From Anaeromyces robustus (taxonomy: Eukaryota > Neocallimastigomycota > Neocallimastigomycetes > Neocallimastigales > Neocallimastigaceae), in the NCBI GenBank assembly GCA_002104895.1, contig MCFG01000034.1, forward strand, positions 240,001 through 284,809: a stretch of DNA of 44,809 bases, given 5' to 3'. Below, piece by piece: positions 1 to 10,977 of the stretch (position 1 is the first letter of the stretch; every line of letters starts with the position of its first letter). The translations under genes were made by a program, and so were the position numbers. Under the pieces are notes generated by a model. The model did no database searches and was not told the origin of the DNA. It saw only the letters and a list, made by a program, of their open reading frames with translations.

Positions 1-300
1 ATAAAATTATTAAGTAATAAGAGTGATTATATTGCAAATTAAAATAATAATAATAATCTTTTTAAAATATTGTAATATATGTTTAATATTTGAATTATAA
101 ATATAAAGTTTTCCTTTCATTTAAATTAATATATTAATCATATTACTTCATAATTTATATAAAAATAGAAATATCAATAAAAAAAGATGTTATTAATAAA
201 TTGATTTCATGTTTAACAATAGTTTTACTTCAAAGTAAACTAAACACATATAAATTTTAGATTAGATTTTTGAATATTTAAATTCATATAATATAATATA
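1..300. other. AT-rich intergenic sequence
   Basis: I see no gene, RNA or organised repeat in this stretch. It is A/T-rich sequence leading into the pentamer array. No telomere-like array is present at the window edge. Confidence 0.7.
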
Positions 301-687
301 TTTTATTTTATTTTATTTTATTTTATTTTATTTTATTTTATTTTATTTTATTTTATTTTATTTTATTTTATTTTATTTTATTTTATTTTATTTTATTTTA
401 TTTTATTTTATTTTATTTTATTTTATTTTATTTTATTTTATTCTATTCTATTTTTATTCTATTCTATTTTTTTATTTTACTCTATTTTTTCTTTTCTTTT
501 GTTTTTCTTTTCTTTCATTTTATTTTATTTTTATTTTTATTTTATTTTTATTTTATTTTATTTTATTTCATTCTATTTTTATTTCATTCTATTTTTTTAT
601 TTTACTTTATTTTTTCTTTTGTTTTTCTTTTCTTTCATTTTATTGTATTTTTATTTTTATTTTATTTTTATTTTATTTTATTTTATT
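301..687. repeat. (TTTTA)n pentanucleotide array abutting a stop codon
   Basis: Positions 301-440 are 28 uninterrupted TTTTA units. A degenerate continuation (TTCTA, TTTTTA, TTTCA variants and T-rich spacers) runs to about 687. The array ends exactly at the stop codon of acyl-CoA synthetase copy 1, so on the gene's strand the 3' flank is a (TAAAA)n array. Each unit junction then spells AATAAA, the canonical eukaryotic poly(A) hexamer. The second gene copy lacks this array, so it arose or expanded after, or at the edge of, the duplication. A regulatory role is inference. Confidence 0.9.
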
Positions 688-1118
688 TTAATTGTTAACT
701 TTTTCGTATAATTTATTGATAATCTCACTGTAATGACGTCCAATTTGAATACGTTTATTCTTGAAAGTTGGAGTTAATAATTTATTTTCAATCTATTTAT
801 TTATATGTTGTAAAATTATTATTAATAAATTAATTATTAATATGTTATAATATATATATTATTTAAAAAAAAATTTTTTTTCAATAATTAAAAAGAAAAA
901 AAAAATACATACAGAGAATGGTTCTGAAATTAATGCAATTTCTTTTGGAATTTCATAACCGTTAAGGCCAAAGTTTCTGGAAATGTTTTCAATATCTTGT
1001 AAAATTAATAAACGAGCTGATTCAGATTTACATACTTTTTCTAAAGTCCATTCAGTGTTATCATTTTCACTCTTAATTTCTGGAACAACATTTTCAACAT
1101 CCTTTTTTAAAAAAAGTA

Positions 1119-1159
<41 letters not shown>

Positions 1160-2963
1160 TATTTATATATATACAAAAAAATATATAAATATTAAAATTT
1201 TTTTAATATATATTATATACTATTACTTACTGGAACAATAATACCGACAAGTTTGGATGAAAGTGGATTACCATCAATGTATGATTGAGAAATAAATCTA
1301 ATATATATATTAGATCATAATTTAAATATTATATTTTGTTTAGTATAAATGAAAAAATAATTATTTTATATATAAAATATTCATAATAATTTTTTTAATT
1401 AATAATATTTACCTGCTGTTGTTAATAACAGCTTCAATCTTTTCTGGAGCAATGTATTCACCTTGAGCAAGTTTGAAGATATTCTTTCTTCTATCAATAA
1501 TTTTAACAGTACCATTTGGTAAGAATTCACCAATATCACCACTAATGTTTACATATATATATAAAATATATATATATTAATATATTTTAATTAATATAAT
1601 AAAATTTTATTTTATAATATAATTTAAAATGAAATTTACCTGTGAATCCATCCATCTTCATCAAGAGTTTCCTATTATTTAATTATAATATATATATATT
1701 TGTATGTTATAAAATTGTTATAAATTTTAAAATAAAATTATTAAAAAAAAAAAAAATAATTTATAATATATTTACAGCAGTAGCTTCTGGGTTATTGTGA
1801 TATCCAATAAAACCATTGTAACCTCTTGTACAAATCTATATAATTTTTAGAAGTTTATATTTTTATAAGAAAAAAAAATTAATATAATATATATATTATA
1901 ATATTAAACTTTTTTTTTATTTTTATTTTTGAATGTTTATTATAATTATTGTTATAAAATTATATATTGAAAATCTATTTACTTCTCCTCTTGGATTTGG
2001 TTCATCATTGGTGTAATAATCCATTTCTGGAACATCAATTAATTTCATTTCACAACTACAAGCTGGTGGACCAATATTACTACCATATGGATATTGATAA
2101 TCACCGTACTATTTATAATAATAATAAGAAATAAAAATATATAAATTATATATATATATAAAAGTTATTATTATTATTACTATTATTATTATTATTATAT
2201 CAATATTTATATTTATTATTTAACTATTAATTATAAACATTTAAATTTTTAAAATAAAGAATAAAATAAAATATTTTACAATTTGAATGTTAGAAACAGT
2301 ACAAGTTTCTGTTTGACCATAACCTATTTTATATTTAAATTAAATATATATATATAATTAGTTAAAATCAAAAATTATATAGATGTATGTATATAGACGG
2401 ATTTATAATTAATATAATTTTTAATAATTTTTAATAATTTTAATTATCGTTGAACCTTCATAAACTTGACAACCGAGAACAATTCTCATAAATTCAATAA
2501 TATTAAAATCAATTGGAGCAGAACCACAAATAATAAATCTCATTTCACCACCTACAACATTTTGAATTTTATCAAATACAATTTTATCCCAAATAGATTT
2601 TCTTGTAATACTAAAAGAATTTTTTATATTTTAATATTCGATATTAAAATAAAAAAATACATGTAGATATATTTAAAATATTTTAAAATATGTATTATAT
2701 TAATATTAATATATTAAAATTTTATAATTTTTATATTTATAATATTCTAATATGTATAAATATTGATTAATACATATATATATATATTGCTTTTATATAC
2801 TTACATTCCCTTTCTAAGAAGTTTACGTTTTCTTTCAACAGCAAAATTAAAGATAAATCTTTTAATAAGTCCAGAATTATTAACAGAATTTATAATATTA
2901 TCATAAATTTTACAAAGAACTCTTGGAACTGATGGCATATCCTATAATATATTATATATTTAA

Positions 2964-3024
<61 letters not shown>

Positions 3025-4779
3025 AATTAATTAATTAATTAATTAATTAATTATTTATTTAATTAACAATTTTATAAAATATTTTATCACATTTTTTTTT
3101 TGTTAAAATTATATATATATATATATATTAATGTAATCTAAATCTAAATATATTAAATTATCAATTAATATATATATCCTATAATATAAGTAATAAAAAT
3201 TTCAATAATTTACATTTGGTTTTAAAATTCCAATATCAGAAATAATATTATTAGCACTACTAGAGAAGAAACCAATAATAGCACCATAACTTAAGAAAGC
3301 ATGAGAAGTGACTCTTTCTAAAACATGAGCTAATGGTAAATATGAATAGTGTATATGACCTTTAGTAATATTAAAACCAGAATTTTCATAATAACCAGCA
3401 CAAATACTTCCATTTTTCAAGATAACACCTTTTGGAGTACCCTAAATTATATTTAATAATTAATATTAATAATTAATTATAATACATATATATATTTATA
3501 TTAAGAATTTTTTTTTCTGGAATAATTATAATAATTTTATAAATATTTACAGTTGTACCAGAAGTGTAACAAATCTTTTTAATATATATTATAAAAAAAT
3601 AAATTGATTATTAATAATTTATAATATTTAGTATTACATAATATTTCGACAATAATAAAAAAAACTGTTATATTTATTTGTATAAAGAATAAAAAAAAAA
3701 TTTTTTTCAAATCATTTATTTAAAGATAACTTACAGTAAAAACATCTTCTGTAGCAATTGGAGATGGTTCAACAGGATTTTGTTTACCAAATTCTAAAAC
3801 TTCATCTAAAGTACGAAGGGTAAGACCACATTCTTTAGCCTTTTCTAATTTATCTACTGGAATAGTAGTTAAACCGTAATTACATACAATAATATGCTTC
3901 AAAGTTTTAGTTTGTGCAGAAATTTCAAAAAGATTATTAATATGTTCCATATGAGTTATAACTAAGGAAACATTAGTATTGTCAATAATAAATTTAAGTG
4001 ACTTTAAATCAAAACTGTTATAAAGTGGAGTTGAAATAATATTATAAAAAAGACAAGCTATAAAGATATATATATTATAAAATAATAATTATATTATTAA
4101 TTAATATTTAATTGTTAAATTAAATATTTAATATATATATATAAAATATATAATTAAATGTTTTAATTTTTTCTTATTATTTTTTCTTTTTTTTTTCTAT
4201 TCATATTTTTTAAATTATTTTATTTTACCATAATCAGCTATATTCCATTCTGGACAATTAACCATATAAATACCAAGAGTATTATCAAATCCATTTTTGA
4301 TCTTATACCCATACATATTAATCATAGCAGAACCAAGATTTTTATAAGCTTCTTCGGCTTCACCTATATATTTAAAAACAATATATAATTATATATATTT
4401 ATAATATATAGAGTAAATTATCTAATATAAATTATATAAAAATTTACAAATATATATTAGAAAATAAAAAAAAAAATAAAGAAATATTACCAAAAGTCAT
4501 CCATTCATATCTGTTATTTATTCTTCTACCTAAGAATCTTGAATCTCTACCGTTAATTTCCATACCATTATAGAAACAGTCAATAGAATTATATAATAAT
4601 TTTTTCTTTTTTTCTCTAGTTTCTGGGTCATTATAAATATAGGTAATGCAATCTCTTATTTTATTGCCATAACCACGATTACGTAAAATATCGGATTCAC
4701 CTTTTTTATCATTTTTAATAACTATAGATTGAGACTTTAAAAGCTCTTGATCAATGTCCGGTTTTGAAAAGAAAAACAT
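688..4779 (-). CDS. Long-chain fatty acyl-CoA synthetase, copy 1 (15 exons)
   Basis: This gene activates fatty acids to acyl-CoA with ATP and CoA (ANL/AMP-binding superfamily). Exons, in gene order, are 4779-4491, 4363-4229, 4057-3735, 3574-3551, 3441-3214, 2941-2805, 2610-2456, 2323-2280, 2108-1983, 1835-1776, 1671-1640, 1541-1413, 1297-1231, 1101-913 and 792-688. They total 2043 nt with an open frame, giving 680 aa, the usual size for fungal long-chain ligases. Visible motifs are YTSGTTGTPKG (ATP/AMP loop, split between exons 4 and 5), YGQTETC (exons 7-8), and the acyl-CoA ligase signature WIHSGDIGEF followed by [17 protein letters not shown] and APEKIE (exons 11-12). The start at 4779 ([11 protein letters not shown]) is chosen because copy 2 shares it; an upstream in-frame ATG at 4818 is not shared. 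There is no signal peptide or C-terminal SKL-type peroxisomal signal (the end is EKVNN), so location is unclear. Introns are about 98-272 nt. Intron 7 uses a GTTCAA donor, unlike the GTAAGT/GTAAAT type elsewhere. Confidence 0.93.
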
Positions 4780-5200
4780 TTTTCTAATATAAAAATAATT
4801 AAAAATATTAATTTTCAAAATTCATTTAAAAGCTTATAGCGTGAGAAAAAAAAAAAGAAAAAAGAAAAAAGAAAAGGAAATAATAGGTAAATATATATAT
4901 GTTTTTATTTATGATTTTATCAAAAATAATATTATTTTTTAATATGCCATAATCATAATAAATTTTAATAATTATTAATTAATCATTATTAAAAGTCATT
5001 AAAATAAATATAATTAAATATAATTAAATATAATATAAAATAAATAATAAAATAAAATATAAACTAAATATATTATTATTTAATTATTTAATTATTTATA
5101 TTCATATAAATGTTATATTAATTATATAAATCATTATAATTATATTAGGTTATATAAAAAAAATAGTTTAATTATTTATATATTAATATTAATATACACT
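4780..5200 (-). promoter_or_regulatory. Shared upstream region of the synthetase gene (putative promoter)
   Basis: This non-coding stretch is strongly conserved in the duplicate (16015-16420). It includes the short block agcttatagcgtgag at 4831-4845, followed by a purine-rich A/G tract. No TATA or other core element can be assigned with confidence because the sequence is nearly all A/T. Conservation is expected simply from recent duplication, so promoter function is inference from position. Confidence 0.35.
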
Positions 5201-5222
5201 ATTCAATGTAATAAAAAATTTT

Positions 5223-5727
5223 GTTACTGAAAGATGGGATAAATTAATAAATACAGTAAAATATATTTTAGATGAAAAAAAGAAAAAAAATCATACAGAA
5301 AATTTTTATTATTACTACAATTATCCATTTTATCCATTATATATTATATAATAATTAAATTATAATAATATATTACAGTAAAATCTATTATATATATTAT
5401 AATAATTCCTTTTTTTTTTTTTTTTTAGTTGGGATTCTTTAAGTTCTTTAAGATGATGAATAAGAAAAAAGAATTTTTTCAAAAATAAAAAAGAAAAAAG
5501 AATTTTTTTAAAAAAAATAAATAAAAACTTTAATTAATAATAAATTTAAAAAAAAATAATTATAAATAATATATATATTAATTAAATTTTTTTAATTTGA
5601 AAAATTTTTTAATATAAAATTGGAAGAAAATTTAAAAACTGGATTTCGAGCATTATTAAAAATGGTTATTAATAAAAATGATATTGTTGAATTATGGTTT
5701 AATTATTTATTTGATTTAAATAAATAG
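5223..5727 (+). pseudogene. Short coding-like relics of unknown origin
   Basis: Two open stretches on the plus strand look coding rather than random. The stretch 5223-5351 reads VTERWDKLINTVKYILDEK and continues to a stop. The stretch 5596-5727 contains KTGFRALLKMVINKND and IVELWFNYLFDLNK, then a stop. They have fewer homopolymers and a more mixed amino-acid content than neighbouring A/T sequence. The first lies in about 85 bp present in duplication unit 1 but absent from unit 2. I do not recognise the protein. They could be exons of one decayed gene or chance open frames. Confidence 0.25.
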
Positions 5728-5917
5728 AAATTATAACAAATGAAGGTAATCACTAAAATTATAAATTATAATTAATTAATTGCCAAAATTATTCTAAAAA
5801 TATAAATCTAATTCAATAATGATAATTAAAGAATTTTAATTCTCATTGAATTGGGTTAGTTTGAAAAATATTAATATATTTTTTAATAAATAATAATATT
5901 ATTATTTTAAATATTAA

Positions 5918-6200
5918 AAAGAATATTAATATTAAATATTATTAAAATATTAAATAAAAAATATTCAAAAATATTAAATAAAAAACATTCAAAAATGTTC
6001 AATATCATTAATAAAATAATAACAAAAAGAATATTAAATATTATTAAAATATTAAATAAAAACATTCAAAAATATTCAATATCATTAAATAATAACAAAA
6101 AGAATATTAAATATTATTAAAATATTAAATAAAAAATATTCAAAAATATTCAATATCATTAAAATAATAACAAAAAAAGAATATTAAATAAAAAGATAAA
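5918..6200. repeat. Tandem repeat, unit about 73-75 bp
   Basis: The block beginning aacaaaaagaatattaaat recurs at 6021, 6094 and 6169, preceded by a longer, less regular copy starting near 5918. Each unit contains the phrase attcaaaaatattcaatatc with small variations. It is A/T-only in character and shows no coding potential. Confidence 0.7.
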
Positions 6201-6290
6201 AAAAATATTTAATAATTTTATTATTTTATTTATTTATTTATTCATATATTTTATTTTTATTTTTTTAATTATTTATATAATTATACGCCC

Positions 6291-6378
6291 CATTGCGAAA
6301 TCAACATTGCGAAATCAACATTGCGAAATCCAACATTGCTAACTGCAACATTGTGAAATGGAACATTGTGAAATGCAA
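6291..6378. repeat. 14-15 bp tandem repeat, six units
   Basis: Six units of the form cattgcgaaatcaa follow each other with periods of 14, 14, 15, 15, 15 and 15 bp, with substitutions such as cattgtgaaatggaa and cattgctaactgcaa. Read on the minus strand this encodes the repeated tail (HFTM, LAM, FAM) of the short open frame at 6301-6570. GC content is higher than in the surroundings, so the array stands out. Confidence 0.85.
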
Positions 6379-7166
6379 CTTTCCCATCTTCTTTATGTCA
6401 CATAAATCCGAATTTTTATGTGTACGTTCCATAAAATCATTTTCTTGATTATATTGTAATATATAGGAGTCTATATTGTTTAATTTATTTTGAGTATACT
6501 GCAATATATCACGTCTAAGTAATTTCAATTTATTTAATAACTTATTCAATTTATTTTCATTTAATTTCATATATATTAATAATTATTTATATATACTTTA
6601 GTAAAATTTAATATATTGTTAAATATATTATTTGATTCAATTCTACATATATTATCTTTAGTACTTTTTAAATTAAAATTTTTAAATTGACTGTCTCCAA
6701 AATTTTCTGATTCTTCCCAACTTAAATTTTTCCAAATTTTTTCTATGCCCATTGATTTCCCTCAAATTTTTCAAATTGAAAAATTATCACTAGGTAAATT
6801 TTTTGAACTTTAGAAATTATTAAAATTTAAAATTTTATTTTTTCTTGTCAGTATTATTATAAATTTTAAAAGTATTATTATTATTACTACTACTAATACT
6901 ACTACTATTATTATTATTATTACTATTATTATTATTAGGAGTAATTAATGGTAAATACTTTTTACTAATAATTAAATTTAAAATTTTAATTGTTTACTAG
7001 TTTCTGGTTTGTTGTATTGGTTTTGGTTTGTTAATGGACCTGGTAGTTTCTTAGAGAATATCCATCCTCTCAATAGGGTCATGGTCACTACTGGTTTGGT
7101 ATTGGTTTTAGTAAAAAGTGTAATTTTTACATAAAAAAGAAAAAAAGAAAAGAAAAAAAATTATCA
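6301..7166 (-). pseudogene. Degenerate coding-like relics, unrecognised
   Basis: Three short minus-strand open stretches lie in order. The first, about 7166-6978, contains KPVVTMTLLRGWIFSKKLPG and PLTNQNQYNKPETSKQLKF and then a stop. The second, 6752-6576 (58 aa), starts MGIEKIWKNLSWEESENFGD. The third, 6570-6301 (89 aa), starts MKLNENKLNKLLNKLKLLRR and ends in the repeat at 6291-6378. Their base composition is richer in G/C than the flanks and the amino-acid mix looks protein-like, but they are in different frames and too short for an intact gene. They may be pieces of one decayed gene or mobile element. I do not recognise a family. The interval also holds a (ACT/ATT)n trinucleotide run near 6880-6940. 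Confidence 0.25.
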
Positions 7167-7845
7167 ATTAAAACTTATCATTAAAATATGGAGGTTGTTT
7201 TTTAAGTTAAAGTTTATAACTGTTCGAATATAAGCAACTCCTAAAAATAAAATAAAAAAAAAAAATACAAATACAAATAAAAGGTATTCAATATAAAAAT
7301 AAAAATATTAGTTTATAATAAAGATAATAGAACATTCTATTATTTTTAAAAATTATTTATTACATTTATTTATTTATTTTTTAAGATTTAAATATTCATA
7401 AAACATTTAAAAAAAAAAAAAAAAAAAAAAAAAGAAAAGAAAAAAAACAAAGAAAAGAAAAGAAAAAATGTATTTACATTTTACATTTTTTTACATTTCA
7501 TGTGTTTTATATATATTCTTTTTACTTTAATGTAATCTATATGTCACATGCATGGTTAATTTAATTTAACTTAATTTAATTTAATTTAATTATTTTTAAT
7601 TTTTTTTTTTTTTCTTAGCATACAATTCGTACATCAACTTTATTGAATTCAAATATTAAAATACATGAAGCATAAAAAAACACATAATGAAAAAAAAATG
7701 ATACTAAAAAAAATAAAAAATCAGTAAAACATTATAGATAATAATGAATAATACTGGAGGGGGAAAAAAGTAATATAATAATATTTAAAAACAATAAATC
7801 TATACAAGCCCTTAATTTTATATATAGAATTAAAGTAAAATTGAT
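7167..7845. other. AT-rich intergenic sequence
   Basis: I see no gene here. There is a poly(A) run near 7408-7434 and purine-rich tracts. The imperfect arms ggaggttg (about 7190) and caactcc (about 7235) were examined as a possible tRNA and rejected. Confidence 0.6.
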
Positions 7846-8251
7846 CTATCCTATTCCACTTGGGTCGGAAATAGGATCCTTAGTACTATACACTAAGTTA
7901 TTTTTGATGATCTCTGATAGGATGAGGTATAAATAACTCTTGATTATTATTTTTAGTATTCTTATTAATCCATGACTAAGATTTTCTGTTGTCATTTTTT
8001 AAGATAGCCTCGCAACCTACTTTAATCCAAAATAAACAGTTTTGTCTTCTAAATTCATTACATTTTTTATGAATAGATTTACATAATTTATTATAAGATG
8101 CAACAAGGATAATAAATTGATTAGGTTCATAAGGCAAATGGCTCTTTTTAATTTGATGATATTTCAAGCTTTTGATTCTATGAAGACAGTAAATATTACG
8201 TGACATTCGGAACATTGACTTTGTAGGTTTTTAATTACATACATATTTAGT

Positions 8252-8284
<33 letters not shown>

Positions 8285-8497
8285 TTATCATTATAGAAAA
8301 TAAATTAAATTATGCATAAATAAAATAAAAATAAAAACAAAAACAAAATAAAAATGAATAAACTAAATAAATAAATAAATACATTAAATAATTAAATAAA
8401 TCTAAATGTAATTAAATAAATACTAAATAAATAAATAAATAAATAACATAATAAAATAATTACTAAATAGGTAATTATAATAATTAATTAATTATCC

Positions 8498-8534
<37 letters not shown>

Positions 8535-8780
8535 TTAATTAATTAATTAATTTATTTATTATTAGACACTTTCTTAGATAGTTAAGTTATTAAAAAAGAA
8601 TTAATTTTCCGTTGTTTACGTTGTTTATATTGTTTATATTGTTTATATAAATTGTTTTATATTATTATTATCATTATTATTATTATTATAACCCTGAATG
8701 GATTTTTTTTTACTAAAAATGGTTAATACATTATTTGATATTAAGTGTATAAATAATTAAATAAATGAATAAAAAGCATA

Positions 8781-8843
<63 letters not shown>

Positions 8844-10079
8844 ATGTAGTAAAAATGCATTTATTATTTTCTAGTTAAAATTATTAATATTATTTATTAA
8901 TTAATTAATTTTAATCATAAAAAGATAAATTTCAGTAGAAGATGTAATTTCAAGGTCCTCTGCAATTGAATTAGATGTATCAAAAAACTTATCAACTAAA
9001 TCGTCAATAAAAAGGGAAGGATTATTAAAAATCTCATTTAGAATAGCAAACTTGTTATTATCAATATTATCGTTTTTCATTTCCTTACAGCGAATTCTAT
9101 TCCATTGAACAACCTTTTTTGGGTGAGTAGAAGAGAGATCAACAAAGTTTTTCTTACAATATACCAACATTAGTTTATGATCAGAGACTGGGTGATAATC
9201 AATAAAGGAAGCATATGAGATAAGGTTCATCATTTTATAGTTAACTAAAGCATGATCAATATCCGAAGATAAATTACCTTGAACCCAGGAGATTCTTGAA
9301 CTATTGAGAGGTAAAATAATCCAACGATTAATCAGTGATATTTTCTCTTCAAGTTCCAATATTTTTATATTAAAACCTCCAACAAGAATAGAAGCATGAT
9401 CATGATGATTATTAAGCCAATCAATAACTTCTGCTAAAGCATTCTTCACTTGTGTAGAATGAGAGCTGACAAGGATATTATACATTTCCAACAGAGCATT
9501 TAGAGTCGTATATATTATAATTGGTTAAGGAAATAATGTAATTAAATGAATTCTCTTCAAGTATTGCTTGACAAGATTTATGATAACCTAAAAATAAACC
9601 TCTCATCCCTGAAATACTATCAACGGCTCTCCTAACAAAATATCAGTAATTGGGAATAGTGACTTTCTTTACATGGTTGGCTACTATTGGCACAGAGCCA
9701 TTATTTGCTTCTTGAAAACAGAGGGAAAGAGGTTTAAATAATGTGATAAAGTATTCGATACTATTTTTCTTTTCGTGGTTCCATCTATTGGTATTCCAAC
9801 TGAGACAAAAAGTAAACTTATCTTTGATAGAATTAAGAGAGGTGAAATTAAAGTGTATACTAACTAATGAATTGTGTTGAAGAGAATCTGAAGTATTAGA
9901 TTGTGAGGATGTTGTTGTGGAATTACTTTGGTTATTAATTGAATCATTTATGCATTGGTCCATGAGTGAAGGCCATTGATGAAGATAATGCTAGTGTTGT
10001 TAATATCAATTCCATAACAGCGGAATCCACGAACAAAAACATTATTATTTTTGTTACTATTATAAAAATTTCGTACCAT
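7846..10079 (-). pseudogene. Broken LINE-like (non-LTR) retrotransposon with endonuclease domain
   Basis: Reading from 10079 downward, pieces of one protein appear in changing frames. (a) 10079-9964 starts MVRNFYNSNKNNNVFVRGFR. (b) 9963-9643 contains LNSIKDKFTFCLSWNTNRW and CFQEANNG, the catalytic-Glu strand of the endonuclease/exonuclease/phosphatase fold, then a stop. (c) 9654-9485 is open in another frame (RRAVDSISGMRGLFLGYHKS). (d) 9491-8901 contains ILVGGFNIK, a decayed GDFN motif lacking Asp, then SDIDHALVN and VSDHKLM, the terminal D/H motifs. (e) After about 0.7 kb of microsatellite-rich sequence, 8215-7976 contains WIKVGCEAILKNDNRKS; a stop follows and then SWINKNTKNNNQELFIPHPI. This resembles the linker before a reverse transcriptase; a last piece reads NLVYSTKDPISDPSGI. 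No reverse-transcriptase palm motif is visible. At least four frame breaks or stops make it non-functional. Confidence 0.75.
8216..8900. repeat. Microsatellite-rich spacer inside the retrotransposon relic
   Basis: This spacer holds (TTTA)n and (AAAT)n tracts (about 8252-8285, 8420-8445, 8499-8560 and 8779-8845) and a degenerate 9-bp repeat of ttgtttata type near 8610-8650. It separates the endonuclease part from the linker part of the LINE-like relic. It is probably expansion or replacement of original coding sequence. No open reading frame is of interest. Confidence 0.6.
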
Positions 10080-10585
10080 TATGATATAGATTTAATATTA
10101 TTGAAAAAAAAATAAAAAATAAAATGAAAGTACTAAACTAATAAAGATCGAGTTTAAAAATATAGACTAGTAATAACTGAATGTAAATTTTATCTGTTGT
10201 TTAATTTTTTTCAATTGTTTGTCTTTTTACTGTATTATAAAAACGCTTGTAGAATAATGTTATTTGTTATAAGAATCTCTTTTTGCGAATGTAAATATAT
10301 TTTGGAATCTTGTAAAATCTTAAATTCATGAAAATTAAAAAAAAAAGTTAAAGGTGAAGAACTCAAAAATAAAGTATAAGCACATGCTTTTGAGTGAATC
10401 AGCTCATACAATAATTAAAATAATTTACAATGGATTCATATAGTGATAATATGCACAAATACATGATAGGTAAAAGTAAAAGTGAAAAAAAAAAAAACAA
10501 AAAACAAATATCTCATTTTCTGCATATCCAGCTTATACATATTATTAGAAAAAAGAACAATTATTGAGGAGACTTCATAAATTGA

Positions 10586-10692
10586 CATTATCAATGAGCA
10601 TAATGTCGAACTCATTCACAAAGTCTAAGGAGTAGTGATTAATACCTTAGAAAATTTACCAAACATTATCATTGTGCATAATGCTTAACTCA
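10586..10692. repeat. Pair of 29-bp imperfect direct repeats
   Basis: The repeat at 10586-10614 (beginning cattatcaatgagcataatg) matches that at 10664-10692 (beginning cattatcattgtgcataatg) at 24 of 29 positions. Start-to-start spacing is 78 bp, and the intervening and following sequence shows only weak similarity. Two copies only, so this is not a CRISPR. It may be a decayed 78-bp tandem duplication in the 5' flank of the retrotransposon relic. Confidence 0.6.
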
Positions 10693-10849
10693 GATACGAG
10701 TTAGATATCACGGAGTTTTCAGTAGTAAAATGCCCTTAACGTCGCCATGTATTGACAGGCATTCAACCTTTTCTGAGCATTCCAAATGAATGAAAGTAAA
10801 GGTCTTCAGAAGAGGAAATTTATTTTTAAAAAATAAAGATTAATCCCAG

Positions 10850-10890
<41 letters not shown>

Positions 10891-10926
10891 AAAGTAAATA
10901 TATATTAGATAAATATAAAAACCGAA

Positions 10927-10977
10927 AGAAGTTTAAACTTCTAACCTCTCACTATTCAACGAATGAAATGTCATTCG
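10927..10977. other. Two adjacent perfect hairpins
   Basis: Positions 10927-10942 are a perfect 16-bp palindrome (agaagttt/aaacttct). Positions 10960-10977 form a 7-bp stem, cgaatga with tcattcg, and a 4-nt loop. They are 17 bp apart in sequence that is not simple A/T repeat. The arrangement could belong to a structured transcript or an element end. It does not fold into a tRNA cloverleaf that I can draw. Confidence 0.5.

Larger units (their letters stand above)
688..5577 (-). repeat. Tandem segmental duplication, unit 1
   Basis: This segment matches 11597-16696 in the same orientation. The match covers the whole synthetase gene, its introns and roughly 0.8 kb upstream. Homology starts essentially at the stop codon and fades near 5577. 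Unit starts are about 10.9 kb apart. Intron positions are identical in the two units; differences in introns are mostly A/T tract length changes. Confidence 0.9.

Noticed and set aside
301-440. Telomeric array
   Set aside because: TTTTA is internal, ends at a gene's stop codon, and lacks the G-rich strand typical of telomeres.
499-711. Plus-strand open frame of Phe/Tyr/Leu/Ile
   Set aside because: It is a translation of the (TTTTA)n-derived tract and overlaps the synthetase terminus on the other strand.
2466-2666. Plus-strand open frame, also at 13382-13633
   Set aside because: It is the antisense of synthetase exon 7 and adjacent intron; the spliced minus-strand reading is far better supported.
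7189-7241. Possible tRNA (ggaggttg ... ttcgaat ... caactcc)
   Set aside because: The span is only about 53 bp, the end stem has a bulge, and D and anticodon arms are missing.
10586-10692. CRISPR-like repeats
   Set aside because: There are only two imperfect copies, in a eukaryotic intron-bearing context; no array or cas genes.
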